64,000 nucleotides of DNA from Scatolibacter rhodanostii. GTDB lineage: Bacteria > Bacillota > Clostridia > Oscillospirales > Acutalibacteraceae. Each line of letters starts with the position of its first letter. The first letter of the stretch is position 1. The stretch lies in the NCBI RefSeq assembly GCF_900197595.1, contig NZ_FZLO01000001.1:948120-1012119 (forward strand). Reading direction: 5' to 3'. The notes below the pieces were generated by a model. It was not told the origin of the DNA, ran no database searches, and was given only the letters and a program-made list of their open reading frames with translations. Position numbers and translations under genes: made by a program. Shown here in pieces: positions 8,984-17,318 of this stretch.

Positions 8984-9570
8984 GAATTTTTTTGCGCAGT
9001 TTTTAACTTTGAGATTCAGCTAAATTAAAAGCATATATTTTCACCAAAAAAATATAAAATTGTATAAATAAACTATCTATTCAGCATTTTATACAATTTA
9101 ATCATTTTTCATGTTTGTTTAAAATATTGGAATCCGTTAATCGCTAAGTAAACTTCATCTAGCTAATAGACTTGGCTATCACTCTAATCCTTGATTCTGT
9201 AGCAAAAAAAGACCTTGAAAGATTAGAAAAGTAACTTACATTACCTCATTTAATCCTATCAAAGTCTTTAAACTGCAGAATTATTTTCAAATTTTATCAA
9301 TAATTATTTATCCGCCAAAGGTCTCATCGTGGGGACTTGCGGTTGGGGCATTTTATATGCTTTCATCCCGCTTCGTCCTATTCCAAAAGTCTTGATATTA
9401 CTAAGTTTTTGAAACCTCATATAGTCCATAGAGCTTCGTCCTTTTCCGTCATTTGCCGCGGCAAAAGTTGTAAAAAACTTGTAGTAAGTTGTAATAGCCA
9501 CCAAGTTCCCAAACAACCTATTTGCAACTTGATATACAAATAAGTATAACATACGCATAACGGAGATTCA
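8984..9570. other. Intergenic AT-rich stretch at the edge of the accessory region
   Basis: No gene with a credible ribosome site is seen. From 8984 to about 9300 the DNA is very AT-rich and featureless. From 9304 to 9558 an open frame exists on the minus strand without a ribosome site; I do not accept it as a gene. A possible minus-strand promoter (TTGACT at 9576-9571, TATGTT 17 nt on) overlaps the palindrome at 9573-9597. Confidence 0.4.
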
Positions 9571-9572
9571 AG

Positions 9573-9597
9573 TCAACCGTTTTGTATGAACGGTTGA
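9573..9597. repeat. 9-bp perfect palindrome, likely operator
   Basis: TCAACCGTT at 9573-9581 is repeated inverted at 9589-9597 with a 7-nt spacer. It overlaps a TTGACT box on the minus strand and lies 25 bp upstream of the decayed element gene on the plus strand, so it looks like a repressor or relaxosome site kept from the integrated element. Confidence 0.5.
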
Positions 9598-9621
9598 TAC
9601 ATTTTATATTAAGGAGGCACT

Positions 9622-9895
9622 ATGCCAGAATATTAATTAGAAATTAAACAAGTTGTGACCTATCCACGCTGCCGGATTTATCGGCAACTTATTCAAAGTC
9701 TGATGAAAGACCGGAGCATTCGCGTAAAAGGAGGCTCCGGTCTTTTCTATTATCGGATGCCTGCTGGGAAATGCATTTATCCCGCACGCGAGGCGTGACT
9801 ACGATCCGCATAGGGCTGACCATCCTTTGGGGCACTAATAAGCCGGTCGCAACTTTTGAACTGACACTCTCCCCCTACCGGGAGAATTCCACAAG
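9622..9895 (+). pseudogene. Decayed element-borne helix-turn-helix gene (both ends fused, middle lost)
   Basis: A good ribosome site (AAGGAGG) precedes an ATG at 9622, but codon 5 is TAA. Past this stop the frame continues with YPRCRIYRQLIQSLMKDRS and GGSGLFYY, which I recognise from the N-terminus of a conserved DNA-binding protein of clostridial conjugative elements. After about 45 codons the match ends. In another frame, from about 9805, GLTILWGTNKPVATFELTLS resembles the C-terminus of the same family. So the gene carries a nonsense codon and a large internal deletion. The identification is from memory of the family and was not checked by a search. Confidence 0.6.
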
Positions 9896-9904
9896 GAGGG
9901 TTAA

Positions 9905-10447
9905 ATGATGAAAAAGAAAGATCAAATAATTAATATTACTGAAAATCCGCTGTATCATGACACATGGAAATTACTGAAAAAATACCGTGATGTGGTTTGG
10001 AGTCTGGAACTATCCGTTCAGCAGGTCCGCAGCAAGTTTGAAATCGAGTACGGCAGCTCCATCGAAGAATTTTTAGATTCTATCTACCTCGCCGGTGCCG
10101 ATCTAGCCGGTTCGGAAATCGAACATCATGCCAAGTGCATTGAGCGCAGTTATCAGATGCTGAAACTGCTGGATACGGCCATTGATTTGCTCCGCAATAA
10201 ACATAAAAACGGTGAATCCTATTACTGGCTGTTGCACTACTCTTTTCTCTCTCCTCAGCAGATGCGGAATGTGGAAGAAATCATCGAAAAGCTGCGACTT
10301 CATATCCGTGACATCTCTTTTCGCACCTACTACCGCAGGCGGAGGGAAGCCATCGATGCCTTGAGTTCTGTCCTGTGGGGCTACACTTCCAAGGATAGCA
10401 TGGAGATTTTGGAGCAGTTTTTCCCTGTTGATAGGGGTAGCAAATAA
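9905..10447 (+). CDS. Small conserved protein of clostridial integrative elements
   Basis: A 180-residue soluble, charged protein. I cannot name a function. The second half (residues about 100-170, containing YYWLLHYSFLS, a helical stretch and ISFRTYYRRRREAIDALS) looks like a sigma-region-4 or ArpU-like helix-turn-helix, so a DNA-binding role is possible. It has an AAGGAGG site 5 nt before the ATG (a second ATG follows at once). It lies between two decayed genes of a conjugative element and is the only one of the three still open. A fragment of a second copy of its C-terminus occurs at 12681-12740. Confidence 0.6.
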   Translation: MMKKKDQIINITENPLYHDTWKLLKKYRDVVWSLELSVQQVRSKFEIEYGSSIEEFLDSIYLAGADLAGSEIEHHAKCIERSYQMLKLLDTAIDLLRNKHKNGESYYWLLHYSFLSPQQMRNVEEIIEKLRLHIRDISFRTYYRRRREAIDALSSVLWGYTSKDSMEILEQFFPVDRGSK

Positions 10448-10613
10448 TTAGCGCAAGGCAGGAATGAAATTGGCACGGTTTTTCTCTTTCGGCGTAAATC
10501 CTTATGTGTTAAACTGAATACGCTCAAATTTATACCCAAAACCGAATACGGGCGGCAAGCCGGCACTTTTTTAAGCAGGGTGCTTTTTTTCTGCCCCAAA
10601 GGCTAACGACCTG

Positions 10614-10646
10614 AAAGACCATACCCTCATTGGATGTGGTCTTTTT
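10614..10646 (+). terminator. Terminator downstream of the element-borne small gene
   Basis: AAAGACCA at 10614-10621 pairs with TGGTCTTT at 10637-10644, followed by more T. It lies about 165 nt after the stop codon of the 180-residue gene. The stem is short and its upper part is imperfect. Confidence 0.5.
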
Positions 10647-10691
10647 CATTTCTTTGAGCAAAAAATACAGAAGGTGTGCAAATTGAAAAAA

Positions 10692-10921
10692 ATGATGTTT
10701 CCCAAATCCCAGAAGCAGTCGGAACCTAAGATTCGGCTACGCCCCCATTCCTATCGGCAGGATTGCTTATACCGCTTCTCTATGCATGATGTTCTGCCAG
10801 CCGGCTTTTGCTGCCACCGATGTCTGGATCAAGGCCAAAGAAGTCATGCAGGATGTCTACAACCAAATTCTGTTGATTTCAACGGAGCCGATTTTTCGGC
10901 TATTGTTCACACAAAGAGTGT
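10692..10921 (+). pseudogene. Maff2-type conjugative-element membrane protein, truncated remnant
   Basis: In the frame that contains ATT at 10762, the translation reads MMFCQPAFAATDVWIKAKEV and continues with MQDVYNQILLIST. This is the signal-peptide/N-terminal part of the Maff2 family, a small membrane protein encoded by type IV secretion modules of clostridial conjugative elements. After IST the similarity stops and unrelated codons lead to a TGA near 10921; the membrane-spanning half is gone. The start ATG at 10692 is in a different frame, so a frameshift also lies upstream. The recognition is from memory of the family. Confidence 0.65.
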
Positions 10922-11203
10922 GAATCGTGGCCATCCTCGCTATATAAATAGGAAAATCCCTAAAAAAATCAGTAGAAAAGTGGCCCTACGGGCGCAATTA
11001 TCCTACTGACATTTGACTACAAACGAAACGACGTGTGCAATGCGAGTTTTGTCCCTGTACTATCTCAAAAAATAATAGATTCCAAGGAGCCACGCACAAA
11101 AATCAAATACAGTTTAACATTATCACTACATATAGTATTTTTCAATTATTCCATCACCAACCATATGCGTATAAAATATAGGTATATGATAATCTAATTG
11201 CAT
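10922..11203. other. Intergenic, no feature seen
   Basis: About 280 bp between the Maff2 remnant and the 3' end of the AlbA_2-type gene. I see no open frame, hairpin or promoter that I can support. Confidence 0.4.
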
Positions 11204-12493
11204 TTATTTCAACATATACTTTCTGTTTTTACTGTTTCCAACTGGTATAAGGGCCCCTTGCTCTACTAGTTTTTTTAGTATACGCCCAGACATAGTTTGA
11301 GATACTTTCAAAAGCTCCTCCACATCTTTTCGTGTGACTTCTGTTTTGTTCTCGACCAACCCAATTACAGCCTGTTCCTGCTCTGACAATAAACCTCTTT
11401 CTTGTAATATATTTTTATTAGGAAGCGTAATTTTAAAGGCATTTTCAGAGATTTCAAACTTAGGCTGTAGAGGAAAACTCTGGTAGCTTTTTAAAATCTT
11501 TGGGATTCCCGTTCCATATGCCTCTATCAGTGTAAGCCGATAGAAAATGTGTGCAAGATTTTCATTGCGAGTTATAGAAACGCCAAGCATGATATCATCA
11601 GCCGAAATACCTCTGACGAGCCCACCCACTGATATAAATTCGATTCTATCATCAAATATACTAATCAATGTGCTCGCACTATAGGAATAATCCCGGTGGA
11701 CTAAAGAATTCAGCAACGCTTCTCTTAATGCATCTTCCGGATAATCCCTCTTGTCTATCCGGTGAAGCCCTTCAAATTCTGCCCGAGTGCGATTGTACTT
11801 GGAAATGTATTCGTATACCTCGTTCAGCTGCTGCAACAGTGAACCATTGAATTCACGCCGATCCTTAAATACCGATTTGTCAGTTCCTTCAAATACGGCT
11901 GCCTTGACGGTATGCACACACTGATCGGAAAGCAGATAAGCCAGGTTTGTATAGATTCCATCTGCATTAACAAGTTTCAATGTTTTGTATTGTGCCATGC
12001 CAAAAGGAACTTTTCGAGAAGAGAATTCCCTTTGAGCAGCCTCGAAGGTGATTTCTTGATTTAGAGAACGCATATCCTCGTAGCTGTCTCCATCTGTCTC
12101 CTTAATCATTTTTCGAATGGCACTTTCCGATGCCGGTACCGTGGAAGCGCCCTGGCGAACAAATACGCCTTCAGGACGCAGCCCTTTTCCTATCAGATAA
12201 TAGGGACTCTCTGTCCCTCTTTGTACTATAATTTTAATAATTCTCTTATTCTCCAACTCTTCTGTCTCGTATGAAGTAAACAGGGCAATATCCGGTTTGA
12301 CTGAATCACGTATCATATTGGATAATTTTAAAATTTCATTATCTGTATTCTCTATTCCAACGATCTCTCCAGAATCTTCAATCCCAACATAAACAATTCC
12401 TCCATCTGTATTGGCAAAGGCTATTACTGTTTTACGAATATCATCGACCACCTGTCGCTTTAATTCCAGATTTAATCCTTCTATAAACCTCAT
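11204..12493 (-). CDS. AlbA_2/Schlafen-type DNA-binding protein (RecG-like C-terminal ATPase-domain regulator)
   Basis: A 429-residue protein. The N-terminus (about residues 1-130) is an AlbA_2 (Schlafen AAA_4) domain: LELKRQ, FANTDGGIVYVGIEDSGEI and VFVRQGAST are typical. The middle (LREALLNSLVHRDYS, FDDRIEFISVGGL, RNENLAHIF and AYGTGIPKI) is the GHKL-like domain of the family annotated as RecG-like or 'transcriptional regulator'. The C-terminus holds a winged helix (VTRKDVEELLKVSQTMSGRI). It is often found in mobile or defence regions. The start at 12493 has AAGGAGG 8 nt upstream. It is a single gene behind a promoter embedded in repeated TTAGAATGTG motifs, consistent with self-control. Confidence 0.85.
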   Translation of the reverse strand: MRFIEGLNLELKRQVVDDIRKTVIAFANTDGGIVYVGIEDSGEIVGIENTDNEILKLSNMIRDSVKPDIALFTSYETEELENKRIIKIIVQRGTESPYYLIGKGLRPEGVFVRQGASTVPASESAIRKMIKETDGDSYEDMRSLNQEITFEAAQREFSSRKVPFGMAQYKTLKLVNADGIYTNLAYLLSDQCVHTVKAAVFEGTDKSVFKDRREFNGSLLQQLNEVYEYISKYNRTRAEFEGLHRIDKRDYPEDALREALLNSLVHRDYSYSASTLISIFDDRIEFISVGGLVRGISADDIMLGVSITRNENLAHIFYRLTLIEAYGTGIPKILKSYQSFPLQPKFEISENAFKITLPNKNILQERGLLSEQEQAVIGLVENKTEVTRKDVEELLKVSQTMSGRILKKLVEQGALIPVGNSKNRKYMLK

Positions 12494-12521
12494 ATTCAGA
12501 CCTCCTTTTTCCTAACACACA

Positions 12522-12563
12522 TTCTAACACATTCTAACCATTCTCGTCAACGAAATGTGTTAG
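12522..12563 (-). promoter_or_regulatory. Promoter and likely operator of the AlbA_2-type gene
   Basis: On the minus strand TTGACG (12550-12545) and TTAGAA (12527-12522) are 17 nt apart. The decamer TTAGAATGTG is repeated in tandem over the -10 region, and CTAACACATT at 12524-12533 recurs inverted at 12554-12563. Both arrangements suggest a regulator bound across the promoter, most simply the AlbA_2/winged-helix protein itself. Confidence 0.6.
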
Positions 12564-12680
12564 CATTTTTCGACCACATTTGTCAGTCAAATGCAGATTA
12601 TTCTTTCACAATTACTGCAAACCCACGCGCCAGCACAACATGATGTGCTTTATATCTTGATATCCCTCTTTGTATAGCGG

Positions 12681-12740
12681 TATACTTCCAAGGATAGTAT
12701 AGATGTACTAGAATAGTTTTTCCCCAAGAACAGCACTCCA
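12681..12740 (+). pseudogene. C-terminal fragment of a second copy of the 9905 gene
   Basis: The frame starting with TAT at 12681 reads YTSKDSIDVLE, a stop, then FFPKN. The intact gene at 9905-10447 ends with YTSKDSMEILEQFFPVD. The match covers some 17 codons with the Gln codon turned into TAG, and similarity stops abruptly upstream. It marks the scar of a second related integrative element next to the integrase gene. Confidence 0.65.
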
Positions 12741-12771
12741 TAATACTTAAGTTTTGTCAACTCTTCTTTAT

Positions 12772-12816
12772 TTACAATCGTACTTCATAAATTTCAAACT
12801 TGAAGTACGATTGTAA
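12772..12816. repeat. Perfect 16-bp inverted repeat with 13-nt spacer
   Basis: Arms at 12772-12787 and 12801-12816 are exact complements. No T-run follows on either strand, so it is a poor terminator. It lies about 170 bp upstream of the integrase start, where Tn916-type elements carry accessory binding sites for integrase or excisionase. Confidence 0.6.
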
Positions 12817-12982
12817 TTTCATTTAAAACAGCTTTAGAAATTAAACTTGTAAATACAAACTTTTCGCCACTATTTGCAGAAAAAATATATATTCATACTA
12901 TTTTATTTACAAGCTAATGTACAAATTTATTTCTCATTGACAACACTATATATAATTTATTTACTCTAAGGAGGTCCAAGAA

Positions 12983-14401
12983 ATGGCAAAAATTAGAAAA
13001 GACCACGAAGGTCACATTCTTCAAAAAGGTGAGTGTCAACGCAAAGACGGAAGTTATGTCTACTTCTATACGTGTAACGGGAAACGTAAATATCTCTATG
13101 ACACGGATTTGTTATGTTTAAGAACTAAGGAAAATAAGATTACAAAAGATATCAAGGATGCCATTAAAGAGCACCCCGTAATAGGTAAAGGCAGAAAAGA
13201 CCGCAAAGGTCGCAATCTTCATAAAGGTGAGTGCCAACGTAAAGATGGATATTATGTCTACTTCTATACGTGTAACGGAAAACGCAAATATGTCTATGAC
13301 AAGGATTTGGCGAGTTTGAGAATTAAAGAAAAACAAATAATAAAAGATTTAGAAGATGGAATTCGAACACAAGAGAGCATGGGTATCACCTTGAATGATA
13401 TGTTCCATACTTACATGCAAACAAAAACAAGCCTGAAAGAATCAACCCGTGCCAATTATATGTATCTATGGCAGCAGTACATCCAACATGCTCCTTTCGC
13501 AAATTGTCCGCTTCCATCAATCCGCAAAAGCGATATTCTGCTTTTTTATTCTAAGCTATTAGAAACCGGGTTTGCTATCAATTCGCTTGAAGGCATAAAC
13601 AATTTAATTCACCCCACCCTTGAATTAGCAGTTGATGATGATTTAATTCGAAAAAATCCAAGCCAAGGTGTATACCACAGCTTTAGTAGAAATAATACAA
13701 CTCCTCCTCGTATTGCACTCACACTTGATCAGGAGCAAAAATTTTTAGAATTTATAAAAGGAAGCCCCACTTATAGACATTGGCTACCCGTTTTTGTTAC
13801 ACTTCTTGGTACTGGCATGAGAGTATCCGAATGTACTGGCCTTACCTGGAGTGATGTGGATTTTGAAGCAAACACGCTATCCGTCAACCACAGCTTGATT
13901 TATCGAGTCATTGATGGACATGCAGGCTTTCATATTTCTACTCCTAAAACTAAAAACAGCACTCGTATTATACCTTTAATTCCTAAAGTTGCAAAAGCTC
14001 TTCATTTATTACATGAAGAACTCAGCCGTGTATCCACTGATTCCGAACTTTCTTTAGCAGGGTATCATGGGTTTGTTTTCCGAAACCGTTTCGGCTCGTT
14101 CCTTGGAGCACATGCAATCAATCGGGCAATTGACCCAATCTGCAAGGAAATTAATTTAGAGGAAACCGAGCAAGCAAAAACGGAGAAGCGAAAACCTCGG
14201 CTACTGCCACATTTCAGTGTTCATAATCTCCGGCATACATTTTGTACAAGACTATGTGAAACCACCACGGATATAGCTGTTATTCAACAAATCATGGGGC
14301 ATGCGGATATTGCGACAACACTTGAACAATATAATCATGTCTCACAGGAACATATTAAAATTATCATGGGGAATATAATCAACGATCTATCCCTCATGTA
14401 A
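12983..14401 (+). CDS. Tn916-type tyrosine integrase with duplicated N-terminal arm-binding domain
   Basis: A 472-residue tyrosine recombinase. The C-terminal catalytic domain has the full set: Arg in GTGMRVSECTGL, Lys in STPKTKNS, HNLRHTFC, GHADIATT and the tyrosine in LEQYNHV. A core-binding SAM-like domain precedes it (LNDMFHTYMQTKTSLKESTR). The N-terminal arm-type DNA-binding domain, single in Tn916 integrase, occurs twice: about residues 5-61 and 71-127, each with KGECQRKDG, YVYFYTCNGKRKY and a Lys-rich end. The two copies are also close at the DNA level with a period of 198 nt, so duplication is recent. AAGGAGG precedes the ATG. No other gene of its own element is intact nearby. Confidence 0.93.
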   Translation: MAKIRKDHEGHILQKGECQRKDGSYVYFYTCNGKRKYLYDTDLLCLRTKENKITKDIKDAIKEHPVIGKGRKDRKGRNLHKGECQRKDGYYVYFYTCNGKRKYVYDKDLASLRIKEKQIIKDLEDGIRTQESMGITLNDMFHTYMQTKTSLKESTRANYMYLWQQYIQHAPFANCPLPSIRKSDILLFYSKLLETGFAINSLEGINNLIHPTLELAVDDDLIRKNPSQGVYHSFSRNNTTPPRIALTLDQEQKFLEFIKGSPTYRHWLPVFVTLLGTGMRVSECTGLTWSDVDFEANTLSVNHSLIYRVIDGHAGFHISTPKTKNSTRIIPLIPKVAKALHLLHEELSRVSTDSELSLAGYHGFVFRNRFGSFLGAHAINRAIDPICKEINLEETEQAKTEKRKPRLLPHFSVHNLRHTFCTRLCETTTDIAVIQQIMGHADIATTLEQYNHVSQEHIKIIMGNIINDLSLM

Positions 14402-14915
14402 GATTTGTTCCTTACAACGAAGCAACCAGTCAAAGCAGCTACTATATATTTTCTTTTTCTATTACAATCTGCAGATATCTGTGCTTACTAAGTGAGGCCA
14501 ACATTTAAAGCTGTTTTACCGTAAACTTATGTAAAATCACAGAATCATTCTGATATCATAGCCAGATGACTACCGGCTACCTAACAGCTAAAATACAATT
14601 TGCAAAAAAATCTTGACACTATCAAATCACCCTGTCCAGTTTCGAATTGACAGGGGCAGCTAACCTTTTTGTTCTTTATATTGGCCTCTTCACAGAGCCT
14701 GTGGTTTTGTCATATTAAAGCAGAAAAAAGCGCAAAGGCATCTCGCCCTTGCGTACTGATTTTTTTACTCTCTCTTAATCTGTACTTTTTTCACTCATCT
14801 TTCCGCTGCAACAGGACAATGGACTCGCAGTGTCTTGTTCGGCCAATAATAATGCGTTGTAAAGCTGGTTGTGCCTTTGAGTAACAATACCTCTAATAAT
14901 AAGCCTATTCAATAT
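14402..14915. other. Intergenic stretch between integrase and defence operon
   Basis: No supported gene. It contains a small hairpin (CCCTGTC at 14630-14636 with its complement at 14649-14655) and a stronger terminator-like hairpin (CGCAAAGGC at 14731-14739 with GCCCTTGCG at 14745-14753, one weak pair, then a T-run at about 14760-14766). The rest is probably element debris; I do not recognise it. An attachment site for the integrase may lie here. Confidence 0.45.
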
Positions 14916-15542
14916 TCAAAAGTTTTCTTTATAGTCAAATTGTATTCGATGCGATGTCTGCTCGGAGCATACCCAAATATATTCACTATTAACAACATCA
15001 CGAATAAGATGCATATTTCCAATGGGCTTTGATTTACAAAACGGGCATTTTTTTGACTTCACTAGAAATACTTTCCCGTCAATATTTTTGTAAACTTTTC
15101 CAACACTTCTTATGTTACTTTTAACTTCATCGAATTTAAATTGGTTTATTATCGTATTAACCATATCTTTCTTGGAAACAAATTCAATAAACTTCCCGTT
15201 TCTTTTTAACTTAAAAATATGTACTAAGTCTATTGTAAATGCTACAATTAAAAGAAATGCACCAATAGCACATAAAAGTAACACCCCTAATAAAATTAAA
15301 TGTACGTTTAATTGCAAGTCGATACTTTGACTAGATGACAAATACCTTCCTAACCCCGATGCTATAAGTGCAAGTATTCCACCAATCATTGCCTCTACTA
15401 TCTTTTCGATTAGTATTTTTTTAATAGAAATTTCTTCTTTTTCTACAAGTGTATCTTTGTAATATTGTTCACCTGAGTTTAGAACAACTGTAGTGCTTTT
15501 ATCATAGATTGTGCCATTATTATCTCCGTTAATATCTCTCAT
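14916..15542 (-). CDS. Two-span membrane protein with C-terminal zinc ribbon, defence-operon member
   Basis: A 208-residue protein of unknown family. The N-terminus is short and polar (INGDNNGTIYDKS). Two hydrophobic segments follow (about residues 50-65 and 80-110), then a basic stretch and a cytoplasmic-looking C-terminal domain with CPFCKSKPIG and a later WVCSEQTSHR, likely a zinc-binding ribbon. It has an AAGGAAG site 6-7 nt before the ATG and starts 33 nt after the HerA stop, so it is the last gene of the eight-gene run. Membrane attachment and a Cys-rich domain would suit an accessory or effector part of the SIR2-HerA pair, but this is inference. Confidence 0.75.
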   Translation of the reverse strand: MRDINGDNNGTIYDKSTTVVLNSGEQYYKDTLVEKEEISIKKILIEKIVEAMIGGILALIASGLGRYLSSSQSIDLQLNVHLILLGVLLLCAIGAFLLIVAFTIDLVHIFKLKRNGKFIEFVSKKDMVNTIINQFKFDEVKSNIRSVGKVYKNIDGKVFLVKSKKCPFCKSKPIGNMHLIRDVVNSEYIWVCSEQTSHRIQFDYKENF

Positions 15543-15575
15543 GTAATCTTCCTTAAAATATACTCTTCATTTGCT

Positions 15576-17318
15576 CTATAACCTGCTTTGCTTACGCAAA
15601 AATTCAACTGCTTGTTGTACAGCATCATTATCTGGTTTGAATTGATCCCAATCATCCCAAAAGTCTTTTGTAGCACTTACTGGCCTGTGACTCACTTCAG
15701 GTTTATCAAGTAAAATCTTACTTGGGAGAAGAATTGCATCTCCTACTATTAAAGCTTCCCCCACATCCAGTAACGGCAAGAAATCAATTGTACTTTTCAG
15801 AGAATCCGGCAATAGATTCTTTATTACCCCCTTATCCCTTTCATTTGTTAAGCGAAGAACAACAAAATTACTACACTGACTTAGAATTGTCTTACTAACA
15901 TCTGATGGGCGTTGGCTTACAGGCAATAAAGAAACGCCATACTTTCTGCCCTCTTTTGCTATACGCTCAAAATTATATAATGCTTGCTTTTGTACTGAAT
16001 CTGCTTCATCTTTAGTTGGTAAATATAGATGTGCTTCATCACAAACAAGCGTAAATGGTGTCCTTTTATCTGCCTCCATCCAAAATTGGACATCATATAG
16101 TAATCTTGCTAATGTTCCTGTTACAACCGGCAGAACATCTGATGGAACTTCTGAAAAATCGACTATTTTAATTCCTTTTTGAGAATCATTATAACCTAAA
16201 AGATTACATAACATTTCGGCAAGCCAAGTATAGTTTCTTGTACCAACATGTGGTTGGAACATAAACCCATACGTTTTATCTGCGATCTTGGTTTCCAATC
16301 GAGAAATAAATCGTGTTAATTTGCCTTCCCAATCACCTTTTACTGGAGCATTATTTTTTCCAACCCCTTTTCGAGTATCATCATCTTGTAGTTTTTCTAT
16401 AAGCGATTTCATATCGAAAGGAATTGGCGAATCAACCGTAAACGTCTTGGCGATATCATGCTTATTTTCTTTACTCAAAGTTTCCAATTTTAAATCACGA
16501 ATGTGCAAAGTAAAACGAGATGCTTGATTGGGAGCATTTGAATCGCTCCGATCAAGTATCATTGACAACATTTCTTCTCTGTTTAATAGCCAGTAGGGTA
16601 AAAATAATATGTTCTTTTGATTTTTCTCCAGATCACCTGGTCCAGCAATTTTATAAGATTCCGCTATCTTATCTTTCCCTTCGGTCAAGGAGCCATATTC
16701 TCCGTGCATATCAAGTACGATAATATTGGCATATTTTAACTCGCTTGCCTTTTCCAAGATATTGGCTACGCACCAACTTTTTCCGGAACCCGTGCTTCCC
16801 AAAATTGCTGCATGTCTTTGAAAAAATTTGTTACCATCAAGTACCGCTTTAGCATTGTTATCCATCATAAAGGTGCCAAGTTTTAATTGTTTTTCAGATT
16901 GAATTGAATTGCTGAGCAAGTTCATAAAACTTTGCAAATTGGCTCCTGAAATGCAATAACATTTGCTTTCAATCTGTGGAAATAGATCTACGCCTCTCTT
17001 GAAAATATTCTTTTGTTCTCCTAATACCATATGATAAGTTCCGATTATATTAACTTTAACATAATCTGCAGAAGATACCATGATATCAGTTTCCTCCGTG
17101 GTTTCATCTTCAAAATCTTCTATATACTTTCTTGTTACTTTGTCAATTAACGAAATGAGTAGCTGATGTTTCTTTCCTGTTTCAATAGCAACCAAATTAC
17201 CCACACTAATCTGACCCATAATATTAGAGTTTTCTATTTCAACAATAATTTGTGCTGTATCAACATAAGTAACACTACCCAATAATTCATTTTCAGCGAA
17301 TGATATTTGACTACTCAT
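15576..17318 (-). CDS. herA: HerA/DUF87-type hexameric ATPase
   Basis: A 580-residue protein with an N-terminal HAS-barrel-like beta domain (about 1-100) and a FtsK/HerA ATPase domain. Walker A is GSTGSGKS at 174-181; Walker B with DEAH is at about 423-430; VSQRPSDVSKTILSQCSN is the HerA sensor/arginine-finger region. In archaea HerA works in DNA end resection with NurA, but no NurA is present here. Instead the gene overlaps the SIR2-like gene by one base (TAATG), a pairing known in antiphage systems in which SIR2 and HerA form one large complex that drains NAD. The product should be cytoplasmic. Confidence 0.92.
   Translation of the reverse strand: MSSQISFAENELLGSVTYVDTAQIIVEIENSNIMGQISVGNLVAIETGKKHQLLISLIDKVTRKYIEDFEDETTEETDIMVSSADYVKVNIIGTYHMVLGEQKNIFKRGVDLFPQIESKCYCISGANLQSFMNLLSNSIQSEKQLKLGTFMMDNNAKAVLDGNKFFQRHAAILGSTGSGKSWCVANILEKASELKYANIIVLDMHGEYGSLTEGKDKIAESYKIAGPGDLEKNQKNILFLPYWLLNREEMLSMILDRSDSNAPNQASRFTLHIRDLKLETLSKENKHDIAKTFTVDSPIPFDMKSLIEKLQDDDTRKGVGKNNAPVKGDWEGKLTRFISRLETKIADKTYGFMFQPHVGTRNYTWLAEMLCNLLGYNDSQKGIKIVDFSEVPSDVLPVVTGTLARLLYDVQFWMEADKRTPFTLVCDEAHLYLPTKDEADSVQKQALYNFERIAKEGRKYGVSLLPVSQRPSDVSKTILSQCSNFVVLRLTNERDKGVIKNLLPDSLKSTIDFLPLLDVGEALIVGDAILLPSKILLDKPEVSHRPVSATKDFWDDWDQFKPDNDAVQQAVEFLRKQSRL

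Noticed and set aside
9304..9558. 84-codon open frame on the minus strand
   Set aside because: No ribosome site, no recognised domain, low complexity of signal; it lies in decayed element DNA.
14669..14884. 71-codon plus-strand open frame after the integrase
   Set aside because: No ribosome site; it crosses a terminator-like hairpin and shows no family features.
15576..17318. HerA as a VirB4/FtsK-type transfer ATPase of the decayed conjugative element
   Set aside because: HAS-barrel-like N-terminus, DEAH Walker B and one-base overlap with SIR2 fit HerA of defence systems; no transfer genes adjoin it.
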